Origin: Lunularia cruciata
Taxonomy: Eukaryota; Streptophyta; Marchantiopsida; Lunulariales; Lunulariaceae
Direction: 5' to 3'
NCBI GenBank assembly: GCA_948567375.1
Contig: OX419762.1
Location: 27,285,465 to 27,349,464, forward strand
DNA: 64,000 nt
Shown: in pieces, positions 48,601 to 61,468 of the stretch
Layout: each line of letters begins with the position of its first letter
How positions within the stretch are numbered: position 1 is the stretch's first letter
Program-made: the position numbers and the translations under genes
Notes under the pieces: generated by a model
The model's database searches: none
What the model saw: only the letters and a program-made list of their open reading frames with translations
What the model was told of the DNA's origin: nothing

Positions 48601-49430
48601 CTCTTTTCAGTTCAATAGACACATGCTATTTCAAGTAAACTAGCATGCATTTTTGTTGGGCCATTTGTACATGGTAATTAAGTAAGCTAACAAGTGTTCT
48701 TTATTCAACAAAGGATACTCACTATTTGAAGTAAAGAGTAATTAAAAATTAAAGAGATAACACCTCTTTCATCCTAGTATGGTAACTTTGTTCTTATGCA
48801 GTTTGTCACCAACATATAGAAAATATATAATCATAGTTAATATAACTTTGAGGCTAGAGGAATAAAGAGGTGATGTCATTGTTTATCCTTTAATTGGAAT
48901 ACTAAAAGCTTTATTATCCATAAATCAATATAACTCTAAGGTTAGACGAACAAAAGATAAATTCATTACATATTCTTATATTTGGAGTTATTGGCTGTTA
49001 TTGCTTTGCTTACCACCCATCCATAAATGCATAATTCCACTTCCAAAATGATACTGAGTGCAAGATCTACAACCATAATCTTAGCAACTCTAACTTGAGT
49101 ATCTTGTATTATATACAAGTCTGCATTAACCTATTGGGTAATCCCACTTCCAAAATTGCATCGTGTACAGCATATGTAAACTCAATGTCCATTTTTATAT
49201 CCTAAGTATCATAAATAACCTAATTATCGTGAAACCATATATCATACATAAGTTTATCTTAATGCATATTATCCATAGTGCATATCATTGCTCTCGATAT
49301 ACATTCTCTCATATTATCACTAAAACTACATTCCAAATGTGTGCCTATCCTTTTTCCAGCAGAAATGTAATAATCCATATGGACTTTTGCGTCTCAAATA
49401 GTTTAATACTCGCAAGCAAGTGATGAAGAT
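45700..49430. other. Gene-poor interval with a GC-richer segment at 47330-47900
   Basis: Only short frames without known motifs were seen. A 32-bp direct repeat (TTGTGGAATATT..., then GAGAAACTGACG or CAGAAACTGACG) occurs at 45743 and 45811. The GC-richer part could be a gene's 5' end or a divergent promoter, but no convincing exon was found. Confidence 0.45.
47388..47728. repeat. Direct repeat of about 75 bp, 266 bp apart
   Basis: 47388-47462 and 47654-47728 share CACCATCT, CTGCCACTTC, CCGACGACCG, TCGTCGGCCC or TTGTCGGCCC, and a final CTTGTA. Each copy contains a small hairpin, CCGACGA..TCGTCGG in the second copy. The sequence between them holds short open frames that match nothing I know. 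Confidence 0.75.
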
Positions 49431-49580
49431 ATAAATTGGTGAATCAAACCCAAACAGAACCTAATCAATATAGAAAAAGTAGCTATATATATATATATAT
49501 ATATATAGCTACTTTTTCTATATATAAATTGGTGAATCAAACCCAAACAGAACCTAATCAATATAGAAAGAGTAGCTATA

Positions 49581-49637
<57 letters not shown>

Positions 49638-49657
49638 GTTGGATATATATCCAACAT
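49431..49657. repeat. Palindromic AT-rich block with direct repeats
   Basis: A perfect 56-bp hairpin lies at 49468-49523 (ATATAGAAAAAGTAGCT, a TA loop, then its complement). A segment of about 46 bp, from ATAAATTGGTGAATC to AATATAGAAA, is repeated directly on both sides of it. A second TA run (about 49577-49634) leads into the perfect 22-bp palindrome 49636-49657, just left of the B copy 4 LTR. Confidence 0.9.
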
Positions 49658-49659
49658 AT

Positions 49660-51604
49660 TGTAATACAAGCAGTTAGACATATTATTTAGAGGTGAAATT
49701 TGGCTTGGTAATATCTAGAAGGATGTTGTATGCAACGGACTAGGTAGATCAGAGAGAGGTGTCACCAAAAGAGTACTTTTACTAATAGGGCAAAAGCCAA
49801 AAATAGCCAAAAAAATTTAGAGCCAATTTTGGAGGCCTATACGGATGAATTAGGCCTCAAAAATGGAAAGAGTCTCCCCCCTCAAGGACAAAAGGCTTGC
49901 CTTCTACTTGTATGATTTGTCTCGTCAAGAGTTTTCCAATGGTAACTCACCCATGCAATTTTGAGCTCCCTACAAGAAGATTCTCTAAAATCCCTTTGGC
50001 CTAACTCGATTGGACAAGGACTGATCCAAACAACTAATCCAAGGATGGAGCTTGCTGATAGGTCACCAATCCACGTATCTGATCCAAGGGTGGACCTTCC
50101 TTTGAGGGGATCCTCTTTGCTATATAATAAAGAGAAGGTGCTCCTTTGGGGCATTGGAGGATTGAGTGTGAAACTTGTGTTTTCTCTCTTATATCTCTCT
50201 TGGAGAGTTCACTTGTCCTTGGAGTATTACAATGGTATTAGAGTGGTTGTTTTAATCCAAGAGAGTGAATCACTCCTCTTGGAAGAGCACAAGCTATTGA
50301 ATTGAGTAATTTGAGGTGAACATAGTGCAATTGCTAGACTTGGGAAGTGCTTTAGAGAGTGGATGGGATGGATGCACTGAGAGGACAATTTCATGCACCT
50401 AGCTTCACATTCTTGAATCTATCTACATTAAGACTATGTACATCTAGCGTGAGCAAATGAGAGTATCTCTAGTTTATTACTTTGGCACAAACTTCATGGA
50501 CAAAGTGATGAATTCACCAACCTTGGTGGTTTTACTTGTGGTGGTATACAAAAAAGAGTAGGATTTGACAATCTACATTCTATTACGATGCTATGGATCT
50601 GAATGTACCAAATCCTCACCCTTTCAACATGCAAGTAGAAATCCGTTATGTAGTTAGTCCAAAATGGTGTTTAGGGATTTTGTAGTCCGCAATTTGGGTG
50701 AGGAATATTATCAACAAGTGATAGCCTATGAGTTCCCAATGGTAGTCCCTATAGTTCATGCACCCTCCCAAGTGATCATTCTAACCCTTTATTGAAGTAG
50801 GAAGTAACAATTGAATATTAGTCATGTGTAGGAATCATGGATCCGTAGTTACAGGGGTTGATGCAAGGAATGCAGGAGATGTTGAAAAAGTTTTGAGAAA
50901 TCAAGATGACCATGGAGGAATTGCAAAATCAAAAAAATACTCTCAAGTAATGCAAGAAGGAGAGCCATTGACAACCAACACCAGCAATCAAACTACCTGG
51001 AGAGTTATGCATGCTGATGACACTGATTCCAATCAACAACCAAGCCACATTGTTACTACAAATGAAAAAGATGTGCAACATAAAGCCTTACAAGGAACAA
51101 TGTTCCATGGGGGTAGTGGAAAATTGGATTTCAAGAATAAATTGATACATTTGATTGTTCACAATGAAGATCATTGATCATTCTGCAAATGTGTTTACGT
51201 GTGGATACTTGACTAATAAAGCCCTCACATGGTATGACGCTTGGGAACAATCATTGTTGGTAGAAGGAAGAGAGGTCACTTAGACAGCCATGCAAGAAGG
51301 GTTGCTCAAGAATTTCTAATTTGTGGATTTTGTGCAAATGGTCCTAACCACACTTTGGAGGTTGAAGTAGAAGAATACTATACAAGAGTACAGGGAGGCA
51401 TTTTTGGATCTACAGGTTGCGATAACTGATTTGATTCCAGCCAAAGCTCTTGAAAATTTCAACAAAAGATTCAAAGAGCAAATTTTCCAAGAGGTAATGG
51501 TGCAAAATCCTTGTATTTTTTCTGAAGTCATTGTCTGTGCCCAAAGAATAGTAGGGGCGCCTGGTAGAGGTGAAGCAATAACGCCAATGCAAAACTATCA
51601 GGCC
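49660..51604 (+). mobile_element. Gypsy family B, copy 4: 5' LTR, leader and Gag, truncated at the D1 LTR
   Basis: The 5' LTR (49660-50231, 572 bp) is followed by primer site TGGTATTAGAGTGG. The leader has a decayed version of the extra coding region (50360-50760, including MDLNVPNPHPFN). Gag starts near 50836 (MDPQL). It reads LTNKALTWYDAWEQS near 51210-51254 and DLQVAITDLIPAKALENF near 51407-51460, with several stops, until the D1 LTR begins at 51605. Confidence 0.85.
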
Positions 51605-54138
51605 TGTGAGTTGGCTTGTCTCTCACTCAGGATGAACCTCTGATGGCTACTATGGTAGCGCACCATGGACTAAGAAGACAAGGAACCCCAACTCCATCAT
51701 ACTCCTCCAAGGCTAACACTCCAAGACTCAAGACATTGCTCACTAGAGAACTCAATGAGAGAGAGAGAAAGTTGCAAATGAAAGGATGATGAGTACCTCC
51801 TCCCCCTTTTTTTATATACTTGAGAAATAGTTACAAACCCAAGTTACTAATTATCATAGTAACTCAAGTTACTAGACTAAAAGTCAAGTAAAGTTAAAAA
51901 GTAGAAAGGAATATCCATTCACATGGGCATATTCCACTAGTATGTGATCTTATCTTGATCCAACCACTAAGTCAAGGATTCCTTCACATGGGCTATCCTT
52001 GGACTATAGAGGAATCCAAAAAAAAAAACTTGCATGCCCAAGAGTTCTCAACTCTTTCCTCAAAGCCAAACACCTAGGAATAATACCAAGTCAACACACT
52101 AGAATCCAAAATAGTGGTGCTCATCTTTTCCACTTCCTCTAAAGTAAGGTCCCCTCTATCTTAACTATGACTAACTTTAGCTTATCATGACTAATGTAGA
52201 ACCATCCTTTATCTCTATGTAAATAATATCTCTCAAGTACTTGTAATACCAAGCTAAATATTATAATACCACACACATGCACAAATGAGTGTTACATTTA
52301 CCCCAGGACTAATTTTTCACTTTGTCCTCAAAGTGAAGGTCTCTCTACCTTCTATGATACATCTTCAACTTATCATGGTTAATCCTATCAAAGTGTCTTC
52401 CTCCCACCTCCTTGAGATCATAGGTGTAATTGCCCCACACTTTCTCTACTATGAAAGGTCCAAAGAACTTAGGCAAAAACTTCTTTTGCACTCTCTTGAA
52501 CCGAATAAAATCAAACAACATTACCCAATCACCTTCTTTGAAAAGCTCCACCTTCTTCTTGCCTTGCCTCTTGTTATAGCTCTCCTTTTATTTCCTTTAG
52601 GCTTGCTCCACTTGAACCATAGCAACTGCTCTTGCTACTTCCAACTCCATGAGTTGATCCTTCCTTGACTTCTATGCATCACCTCCTTGTGCTTTCTTCA
52701 ATCTCCTATGAATGCTTTGGAAGGTAGGAAGATCAAAGTGAATAGGTAAGGTAGACTCAATACCATATACCAATTGAAATGGAGAATATCCGGTGGAAGT
52801 CTTCATGGTTGTCCTATACTCCCACAAAACTGCATGAATCCTCTTGTCCCAATGATGTTTAGCCCCCTCCATTTTTGCATCTTTGGCCAACATCATGCAC
52901 AAGGTCTGATTGGTTCTCTCTACCAAGCCATTGGAATTTGGCTTATAGGATGTAGTTACTCTATGTGTGATAGAGAAATGTTGTAGCATGGCTGTAGTGA
53001 TGCACCCTGTAAACGCTCCTCCTCTATAAGAAACTAACTCCAAAGGGCATCCAAACCTAGTGATAATGCATTCATAAAAAAATCTACCAACTTCATCTTC
53101 ATTTTTGTCCCTCAATGGTCTAGCCTCAACCCACTTGGTAAGATAATCAGTAACTACCACAATATACTAATTGTTCCTTGGGGTTCTATTGAGAGGATGT
53201 ACAAAATAAATTCCCCACTTCTCAAAAGGTCTTAGCAATGGAATTGATCTAAGTGGTGGAGTGGAAGTAGACTTTCTAGCGAAAGCTTGAAAAACATGAT
53301 AAGTTTTGCAATAATCAAGACAATCCTTGAAAATCCCTCTCCAATGTTAACCTGCATCTAGAATCTTGAAAGCAGTCACCTTTCCTACACAGTGTCCTCC
53401 ACACACTAAATCTTCATGAAACTCCTTTATAAGTAGGATAGACTCTTCCTTACACACTGCTCTTCAAAGTAGACCATCTGCTCCTTGGTGAAAAAGAATA
53501 TCTTCTACCATTGTGTAAGGTCTAGATCTTGCTGCAAGGGCATTCCTCTCCCTAGCATGCATCCCTTTTGGATAGTTATCTCTTGTCAAAAAATCCACAA
53601 TCTCCTTGTACTCCATTGGAACCTCTTGAGTGACTGAGATTGTCATGACCTCCTCATCCGAGAAGGAATCATCCATTGGCTCATCTCCATCATGATCATA
53701 GGCTCTAGATAACAAATCAACATTTGCAGGTTTCTTTCCTGACCTATCTTCAATGGTGTAGTCATACTCAAACAAGAGTATCATCCACCTTGCTAGTCTA
53801 CCTTCAACATAAGGTTTGTTGAAGATGTACTTCAAAGCCTTGTGATCTGTGACAATGGAGGCTTTCTCTCCAATCAAGTTGTGTCTAAACTTCTTGAGAC
53901 CAAAGATCATTGCAAACCCTTCTCTCTCCGTGATAGAGTAGTTCTTTTGTTGAAACCATCTGCCTACTAGCATAAGCTATTTGACGATCATGCCCATCTT
54001 GGTCTAATTGACTAAGAGTGCATCCTATAGCTACATTAGAAGCATCAATGTAGAGGATAAAAGACTTACTCCAATCAGGTTTAGCAAGGATTGGAGCTAC
54101 AATAAGGGATTGCTTGAGCTCCTTAAAAGCTTTGAGAG
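51605..54138 (-). mobile_element. Gypsy family D, copy 1, downstream part (3' LTR, integrase, RNase H)
   Basis: The 3' LTR is 52296-51605 (692 bp). Integrase at 52672-53160 has VVTDYLTKWVEARPLRDKN, then NSNGLVERTNQTL with the catalytic glutamate. The second aspartate is replaced (LVSYRGGAF where LVSDRG is usual). RNase H at 53464-54138 has GLKKFRHNLIG, VTDHKALKYIFNKP and DASNVAIGCTLSQLDQ. The element continues at 61469 on the other side of B copy 2. Confidence 0.87.
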
Positions 54139-54910
54139 TGTAATACTCCAAGGACAAGAGAAGAGAGAAAACATAAATTACACACTCAACATTTGGTGCC
54201 CCAAAGGAGCACCTTCTCTTTATAATATAGACAAAGAGGATCTCCTCCAAGGAAGCTCCACCATAGGATTAGGCACACAAATAGGTGACATGCCAGCAAG
54301 CTCCACCCTTGGATTACTTACTTGGATGGGTGACATGTTGGTCTAGGTCCTATCTGGTTGGTCAAACAAGCTTTGACCAAAGGGAATCTTTTAGGGAATA
54401 TTCTTGTAGGAGTCTCAGAATCACGTAAGGTACCGTTGGAAAGCTCTCGTTGAGACAAACCAAGGGGGAAGGAAGGCCAACCAAAAATGTGCAGATCCCC
54501 CCTCTCCCAATGATGGAAAACTTGGCCTTTCCTCCATTGAGGGGGAAGGTAATTTGAGGCCTAATTCATCCGTTTAGGTCTCCAAAATTGCCTTCAAAGC
54601 TTTTAGGCATATTTTGATTCCTACTCTATTAGTAGAAGTCCCCTTTTGATTATACTTCTTTCTGATCTATTTAGTCCATCATGTGTAACATCCTTCTAGA
54701 TGTTACCAAACCAATTCTCATCTTTAAATCATATGTCTAGCTATTGGTTCTAAGGTTCTCAAGTCTATTTCAATTTCTGCTCTATTTGTAGAAGTAATAT
54801 TTTGGTGATACTAATTTATGATCTATTTTGACCATCATGTATAACATCATTCTAGATGTTACCAAACCAAATTTCACATCTAGATCATATGGCTAGCTCT
54901 TGGTATTACA
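54139..54910 (-). repeat. 3' LTR of B copy 2 (772 bp), with a locally inverted segment
   Basis: This is a long-form LTR. At about 54480-54513 the segment normally reading TTGGGGGG..AATCTGCACATTTTT is present in reverse complement, and the direct version is partly lost just beyond it. This adds length relative to the 5' LTR. Confidence 0.88.
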
Positions 54911-54923
54911 GACCTCCCTCCTT

Positions 54924-57900
54924 TTAAGACGCAACGTCTTCATTGTGCAATTGTTGCTCAAATGCTTGCACCAACACTGGTACATGTGTCAAATTGGCAG
55001 CGGGCTCCCATGTTGCTTCATAGAGATGGTAACCTTTCCATTGCACTAGATAGTCCATCCGTAGATGGCGAGTACCACGCATGTGTTTTTGGAGAATATG
55101 CTCCACTTCATATTCCTCTATGCCATCAATGAGTGTTAGACAAGGTCAAATGTCTTGTGTGGAATGACCCTGGCCTGATCGGGGAGCATATGTATGTAGT
55201 AGGGAAACATGGAACACTAGATGGATCTTCATGTGTGGTGGTAGCTCAAGGTGATAGGCCACAACGCCAATGCAAGGGAGAATCAAGAAAGGCCTAATAA
55301 AACAAGGTCTGAGCTTACAAGGTCCAACTAATGTGAGGTTGGTTGTCGATAGCCACACTTGATCCCCAACATTGAACTCCATGTGCCTACGGTGTGCATC
55401 AACATACTGCTTTTGTCAATTTTGTACAATCTATAATTTGTGCTTGGTGCTCTCCACACCGTGTTGGATTCTAGAAACAAATGTGTTCATTGTGTCGACC
55501 TTGGTAGCCACTGGACGGATCTTCATCAAGCTAGAAGGTATGAAGGGATGCTTACCATACATGAGGAAGAACAGAGTGACCTGGGTGGATGCATTCACTG
55601 AATTGTTGTAAGAAAATTCCACCAACAAGAGTAGCGTGTCTGTAATACCAAGGGTTAGCCATATGATCTAGAGGTAAAATTCGGTTTGGTAACATTTAGA
55701 ATGATATTATACATGATGGTCAAAATAGATCAAATAAAAGTATCATCAAAAGAGTACTTCTACTAATAGGGCAGAAACCGAAATAGACTTGAGAACCTTA
55801 GAACCAATAGCTAGACATATGATTTAAAGGTGAGAATTGGTTTGGTAACATCTGGAAGGATGTTACACATGATGGACTAAACAGATCAGAAATAGGTATC
55901 ACCAAAAGAGGACTTCTACTAATAGAGTAGGAACCAAAATATGCCTGAAATCTTTGAAGGCAATTTCGGAGGCCTAAACGGATGAATTAGGCCTCAAAAA
56001 TGTGCAGATTCCGCCCCAACAGAGGGAGGGCTAGCCTTCCCTCCACCTGCTTTGTCTTGTCAAGAGCTTTCCAACGGTACCTTACTCACGTGATTCTGAG
56101 ATTCCTACAGGAAGATTCCCTAAAAGATTCCCTCCGGTCAAAGCTTATTTGACCAACCATATAGGACCTAGACCAGACAGGTCACCCATCCCAGTAAGTA
56201 ATCCAAGGGTGGAGCTTGCTAACATGTCACCTATCTGTGTCCCTAATCCTATGGTGGAGCTTCTTAGGAGTAGATCCTCTTTGTCTATATAATAAAGAGA
56301 AGGTGCTCCCTTGGGGTATCGAATGTTTGAGTGTGCAATCTGTGTTTCCTCTCTTCTCTTGTCCTCAGAGTATTACAGTGTCCCACCTCTCTTTCTCTTC
56401 TAATGTAAAGCCGTGTAACATGTCTTCAATTGTGCGATTAGCCCGCTTTGTTTGGCCATCTGTTTGTGGGTGGTAAGCTATGGACATGGCCAACTTGGTT
56501 TTGAAGAAACCAAAGGGTGTTCGCCAAAATAAACTAGTGAATTGAGTGCCTCTATCGATGATAAATACTCTAGATAAGTCATGGTGAGAGAAGACTGCAT
56601 CTAAGTATAATTGAGCTAGTTGTGGAGCGGTCACATCCTTGGTGGTAGGGCGTATATGAATTATTTTGCTGAGCCGGTCCACAAAGGCCACAATGGAGTC
56701 AAACCTTGAGGTGGTCTTGGGTAATACACAGACGAGATCCATACTCACTTGTTCCTAAAGTTGGGTAGGCATGGGGAGAGGTTGGAGGAGCCCTACATGA
56801 GCTTGATTAGAAGCTTTGTTCTATTGAAAAAGTAGGCAAATGTGCACATAGTCCATCATGCCATTACTCATCTTGGGCCAATAGTAATGGCATTGGACTA
56901 CATCCAAGGCCTTGTTTACTCCGACATGACCTGCAATGGCCGAATCATGACATTCAGCTAGAATGGGAGTGCATAATTTTGGGACATTTGTGATCCATAA
57001 TCTGCTATCATGAAAGGTGAGTCCTTGGGTGCTAGTGACGCCTTTGGATGATTGCACTTCTACAATCTACGGATCAGTTTTTGTAGCAGAATCTCTAGCC
57101 AGAATTTAGGGTTAATCTTAACCTTTACCACCAAGTTGTTTGCCATTGGCATGCAAGTGAATGCATTTGCAAGTTGCTTCTTACCTTCCACGTAGGTGAT
57201 TGACATGTTGAAGCGTTGTTGCCACTTTGCCCAATGAATCTGGCAATGAGATAGATCCTTTTGTGTCTTGAGGTAGACTAGAGATTTGTGGTCTGTCTCT
57301 ACTACAAATGCCTTCTTGCCCAGATAATGCTTCCAATGCTTGGTTGTCAGAACAATGGCCAGCTCTTCATGTTCTATGGTGTGGTAGTTGCACTCTACCG
57401 GTAACAACTTTCAAGAGAAATATGCAATTGGATGTCATCCATCATGCCACTCTTGTTGTAGGACTGCTCCTATTGCTATGCCTGATGCATCTGTAGCCAA
57501 CTTGATTGGTCGTTTTGGGTCATACCACTTCAAGATTGGTGCATGTAGCAAGGCAACTTTCAATTCTTGAAAGGCCAACTCTTGTGCGGTTCCCCATGTC
57601 CACTTCTTCCCTTTGCCAAGTAGTGTCGTTAAAGGCTATGCAACCTTGGAGAAGTCCTTGACAAATCTATGATAGAATCCCGTCAACCCCAAGAAGCTCT
57701 TGTGTTGAGTATGATCTTCTGAGGCACATCATTTTTGAATGACCTCTATTTTATCTATCAATACTTGAATGCCCTCTACACTTACTCTATGCCCCAAGTA
57801 GTCTACTTTAGACTTGCCAAACTTGCACTTTGAGATTTGGCATACAATCGATTTTATCTTAGAATCTAGAAGACCTCTTATAGATGTTGTTTGTGTTCCG

Positions 57901-59072
57901 TCATTGTGCTATTGTATACTCAAATATCATCCAAGAAAATGATAACAGACTTATCCAAGTATGGACAAAATATGTCATTCATTAGACTCATGAAAGTGGC
58001 AGGTGCATTGGTGAGGCCAAAAGGCATCACAAGATACTCAAAGTGGCCATACTTGGTTCAAAAGGCAATTTTGTACACATCTTCCTCTGCAATTCAGATT
58101 TGATTATAACCACTCTGCAAGTCCAATTTGGTGAAGTATCTTGCTCCATGCAGTTGATCAAATAGGTCATCCATGCAAGGTAAGGGGTATTTGTTCTTCA
58201 TTGTTTATTGATTGAGACCTCAAAGTCAATACACATGCACATTGTACCATCTTTCTTCTTCACAAACAAGACAAGAGCCCCATATAGAGATACGCTAGGT
58301 TGGATGAACCCCTTCTACAACATCTCCTCAATTTGAGTCTTACACTCCTCCAACTCATGAGGTGATAGGTGATATGGGGCCTTACAAGGAGGTGTCTTCC
58401 CCAGGAGTGTATCAATTTTATGATCTACTCTCCTTTTTGGTGGTAATCCTAAGGATAGATCATCGGAAAGACATCTTGAAATTCATCTACCACAACTTTC
58501 AATTTCTTAGGAACTTGTCCATTGAGTTGTGCACTCTGGACTTCTCTTATTAGACCCATGAAACATCTATCAATCTTATAGACAGTTGCCGTCCTTATGA
58601 CATATAGAGGTAGATCCTGCTTGGGTGATTATTTTTTAACCCCAATGATTGACCATTTGTGAGTTCTCACTACTTTCTTCCTCTAATCTACCATAGGGTT
58701 GTAATGCTCCATCCATGCCTAAGATTGCATCATAACAAGCTAATTGTATCACTCGCCACTCAATTGCTTCCTGATATTCTCCTATAGAGAGTGTTACCCA
58801 TCTAGGTAATGATTCAATCGTCTTTGTTTGCCCGTTAGGCAACTCTACTTCTTCACTCCTATCTCTCTCTAGATCCATTCCCAATCTTATTGCAATAGAG
58901 CAAGATATGAAATTCTTTATTGCTCTCAGATCGATTAATACTCTCACTTGATTGCCTTCTAGGACTCCATTCATGACAATCAATTGCCTTTTGGGATCTT
59001 GCACATGAGTCTTCTTCCTTCCCTTGCTTCTCTTCTTCCTTATTGAGCCAGTAAGGCCACGAGGTACATTTA
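54924..59072 (-). pseudogene. B copy 2 Pol, broken
   Basis: Collinear with the 1032-codon frame of copy 1. The chromodomain is at 54924-55106, integrase at 55146-55628 and 56383-57057, RNase H at 57060-57470. The polymerase at 57640-58460 has many stops. The protease is at 58636-59004, where the active site reads LIDLRAIKNF instead of copy 1's LIDPGATENF. A solo LTR (55641-56377) splits the integrase. Confidence 0.87.
55641..56377 (+). repeat. Solo B LTR inside B copy 2, target duplication GTGTC
   Basis: A 737-bp long-form LTR, in the orientation opposite to its host, is flanked by GTGTC at 55636-55640 and 56378-56382. Removing it rejoins the integrase (FSYNNS side with the TRWDTL-type side). 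It is the youngest layer in this stack. Confidence 0.93.
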
Positions 59073-60175
59073 ATGGTGATCTTTGTTTTCCAAAGTGATT
59101 TCCACCTCCTCCTCTTCAATGCGCCTCTCCATGTTGTTCAAAGATTGCTTGTACAAAGGTCAAGGGCCTCTAGGGAAACAAGTGGGACAGTTGGTAGATA
59201 TGTGCCCAATATGGCCACAATTGTAACAATAGCGTTGTTCTCCTCAAGTTCCTTCTCCTCGTGGGACTCCATCTCTTTGTTCTTATCCCCGTCTACGCTC
59301 CCTTTGAAGCGGTTGTGCTCCTCAATCTCAAAATCAAAGGTTGCCCAATTCCATCGGTACTGGTCCACCCATGTGTGGCATTTCTGACCAATAATGTTGA
59401 GGTGGAACAACTCCTTCACCTCCACCTAATGCTCTCGCTATTCTCTGCGCACAAGCAATGGCTTCAAATACCGTGCAAGGATTTTTCACCATGACTTCTT
59501 GGCAAATCCGCTCCTTTAACCCTCGTTTGAAATTATTGAGAATCTCTACTGGACTCATGTCAGTTATTGTGACTTGTAGATCCAAAAATACTTCCACATA
59601 CTCTTGTATGCTATTCTTCTGTCTCAATCCCCATAGTTGGGTTCAAGCCATCTGTACAAAATCCACCGACTAGAAATTCTTCAACAATCCTTCTTGCATT
59701 GCTGTCCACATGACCTCCCTTGTCTCTGCCAACATGGATTGTTCCCAAGCATCATACCATTTGAGGGCTTTATTGGTCAAGTACTCACATGCAAACACAC
59801 CTACAGCATGCTTCGTGATCTCTGTTGAGAACAATTGGAAATATTGATTCATTCTCAAGATCCAATTTTCCACTACTTCCATCATACATTACCCCTTGTA
59901 AGGCTCAATGTTGCAGGTCTTCTTCATCCAGAGTAGCAATGTGGCTTCATCGTTGATAGGGTTTGTAGGCATAGGTGCCTCTCCAAGTACTTCAGTTGCA
60001 TGTTCTGGATTTTGAGATGGCTCTTCTCCTTGCATGGCTTGATTGTTCCTAAGGATTTGCACTTGACTTTGTAATGTCTCCATGGTCATCTTAATCTCTC
60101 AAAGTTCATTCAACATCCCTTGCATTCCTTGCACCAGCTCTTGCAATTGCGGATCCATGGTTCCTACAACACTCA
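59073..60175 (-). pseudogene. B copy 2 Gag, broken
   Basis: Matches copy 1 Gag: MTMETLQSQVQILRNNQAMQ near the start, WILRMNQYFQLFSTEITKHA, EYVEVFLDLQVTITDMSP, and a CCHC knuckle near 59185-59225. The TGA at 59334-59336 is shared with copy 1. The gag frame ends at TAA 59070-59072. The pol frame opens after TGA 59116-59118, giving a 43-nt overlap in the -1 frame, identical in layout to copy 1. Confidence 0.83.
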
Positions 60176-60761
60176 ATTGCTAATGTCTTCTTCAATACAA
60201 AGTCAATATGATCACTCTAGAAGGCTCACAAACTATCAAAAATACTATTGGGACCTCAGAAGCTATCACTCGTTGATAATACTCCTCGCCAAAATTCCTA
60301 ACCACAAAATCTCTAAACATCACTTTCGGTCTCACTACATAACGGATTTCTACTTGAGTATTGAAAGGGAGAGAATTTGGGACATTCACATATATATTAT
60401 CATAATAGAATGTAGATTGTCAAATCCCACTCTCTATCATATATCACCATAGGTAGAATCATCGGGTTTGGTGAGTTCATCACCCTATCCATGAATTATG
60501 CACCAAAGTGATAAACTAGCAATAACCTCATTTGCTCATGTTGGATGTACATAACCTTGATGTGGAATGGATTCAAGAATGGAAAGCTAGGTGTGAGAAA
60601 TTGTCCTCCCGATGCATCCACCCCGTCCGCTCTCTAAAGTCCTTCCTAAGTCTAGCAATTACTCTATGTTCTCCACCTTAAATTACTCAGTTTTAGTAGT
60701 TTATGCTCTTCCAAGAGGGGTGATCCACTCTCTTGGACTAAGACACTCGCTCTGATACCAT

Positions 60762-61468
60762 TGTAATACTCCAAGGACAAGAGAAGAGAGAAAACACAGA
60801 TTACACACTCAACATTTGGTGCCCCAAAGGAGCACCTTCTCTTTATAATATAGACAAAGAGGATCTCCTCCAAGGAAGCTCCACCATAGGATTAGGCACA
60901 CAAATAGGTGACATGTCAGCAAGCTCCACCCTTGGATTACTTACTTGGATGGATGACATGTCGGTCTAGGTCCTATCTCGTTGGTCAAACAAACTTTGAC
61001 CAAAGGGAATCTTTTAGGGAATCTTCCTGTAGGAGTCTCAAAATCACGTGAGTAAGGTACCATTGGAAAGCTCTTGATGGGACAAACTTTTGGGGGGGGT
61101 CCACACATTTTTGAGGTCTAATTCATCCGTTTAGACCTCCAAAATTGCCTTCAAAGCTTTCAAGGATATTTTGGTTCCTACTCTATTAGTAGAAGTCCAC
61201 TTTGGGTGATATCTCTTTCTGATCTATTTAGTCTATCATGTGTAACATCCTTCCAGATGTTACCAAACCAATTCTCACCTTTAAATCATATGTCTAGCTA
61301 TTGGTTTTAAGGTTCTCCAAGTCTATTTTAGTTTCTACTCTATTAGTAGAAATACTCTTTTGGTGATACTTCTATTTGATCTATTTTGACTATCATGTAT
61401 AACATCATTCTAGATGTTACCTAACTGAATTTCACATCTAGATCATATGGCTAGCTCTTGGTATTACA
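60762..61468 (-). repeat. 5' LTR of B copy 2 (707 bp)
   Basis: It ends, on the minus strand, GAGTATTACA at 60762, followed by the primer site TGGTATCAGAGC (60749-60760). It is shorter than its partner because of deletions near 61080-61100 and the lack of the inverted segment. Confidence 0.9.

Larger units (their letters stand above)
54139..61468 (-). mobile_element. Gypsy family B, copy 2, inserted in D copy 1
   Basis: The flanks are GAGAG (54134-54138) and TAGAG (61469-61473), a 5-bp duplication with one change. Rejoining them restores D's polymerase-to-RNase H reading (ILEDKEAL, then KAFKELKQS). On the minus strand the order is 5' LTR, leader, Gag, pol, 3' LTR, as in copy 1, with a solo B LTR inside the integrase. 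Frames are broken throughout, and nearly all differences from copy 1 are C-to-T or G-to-A type. Confidence 0.92.
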
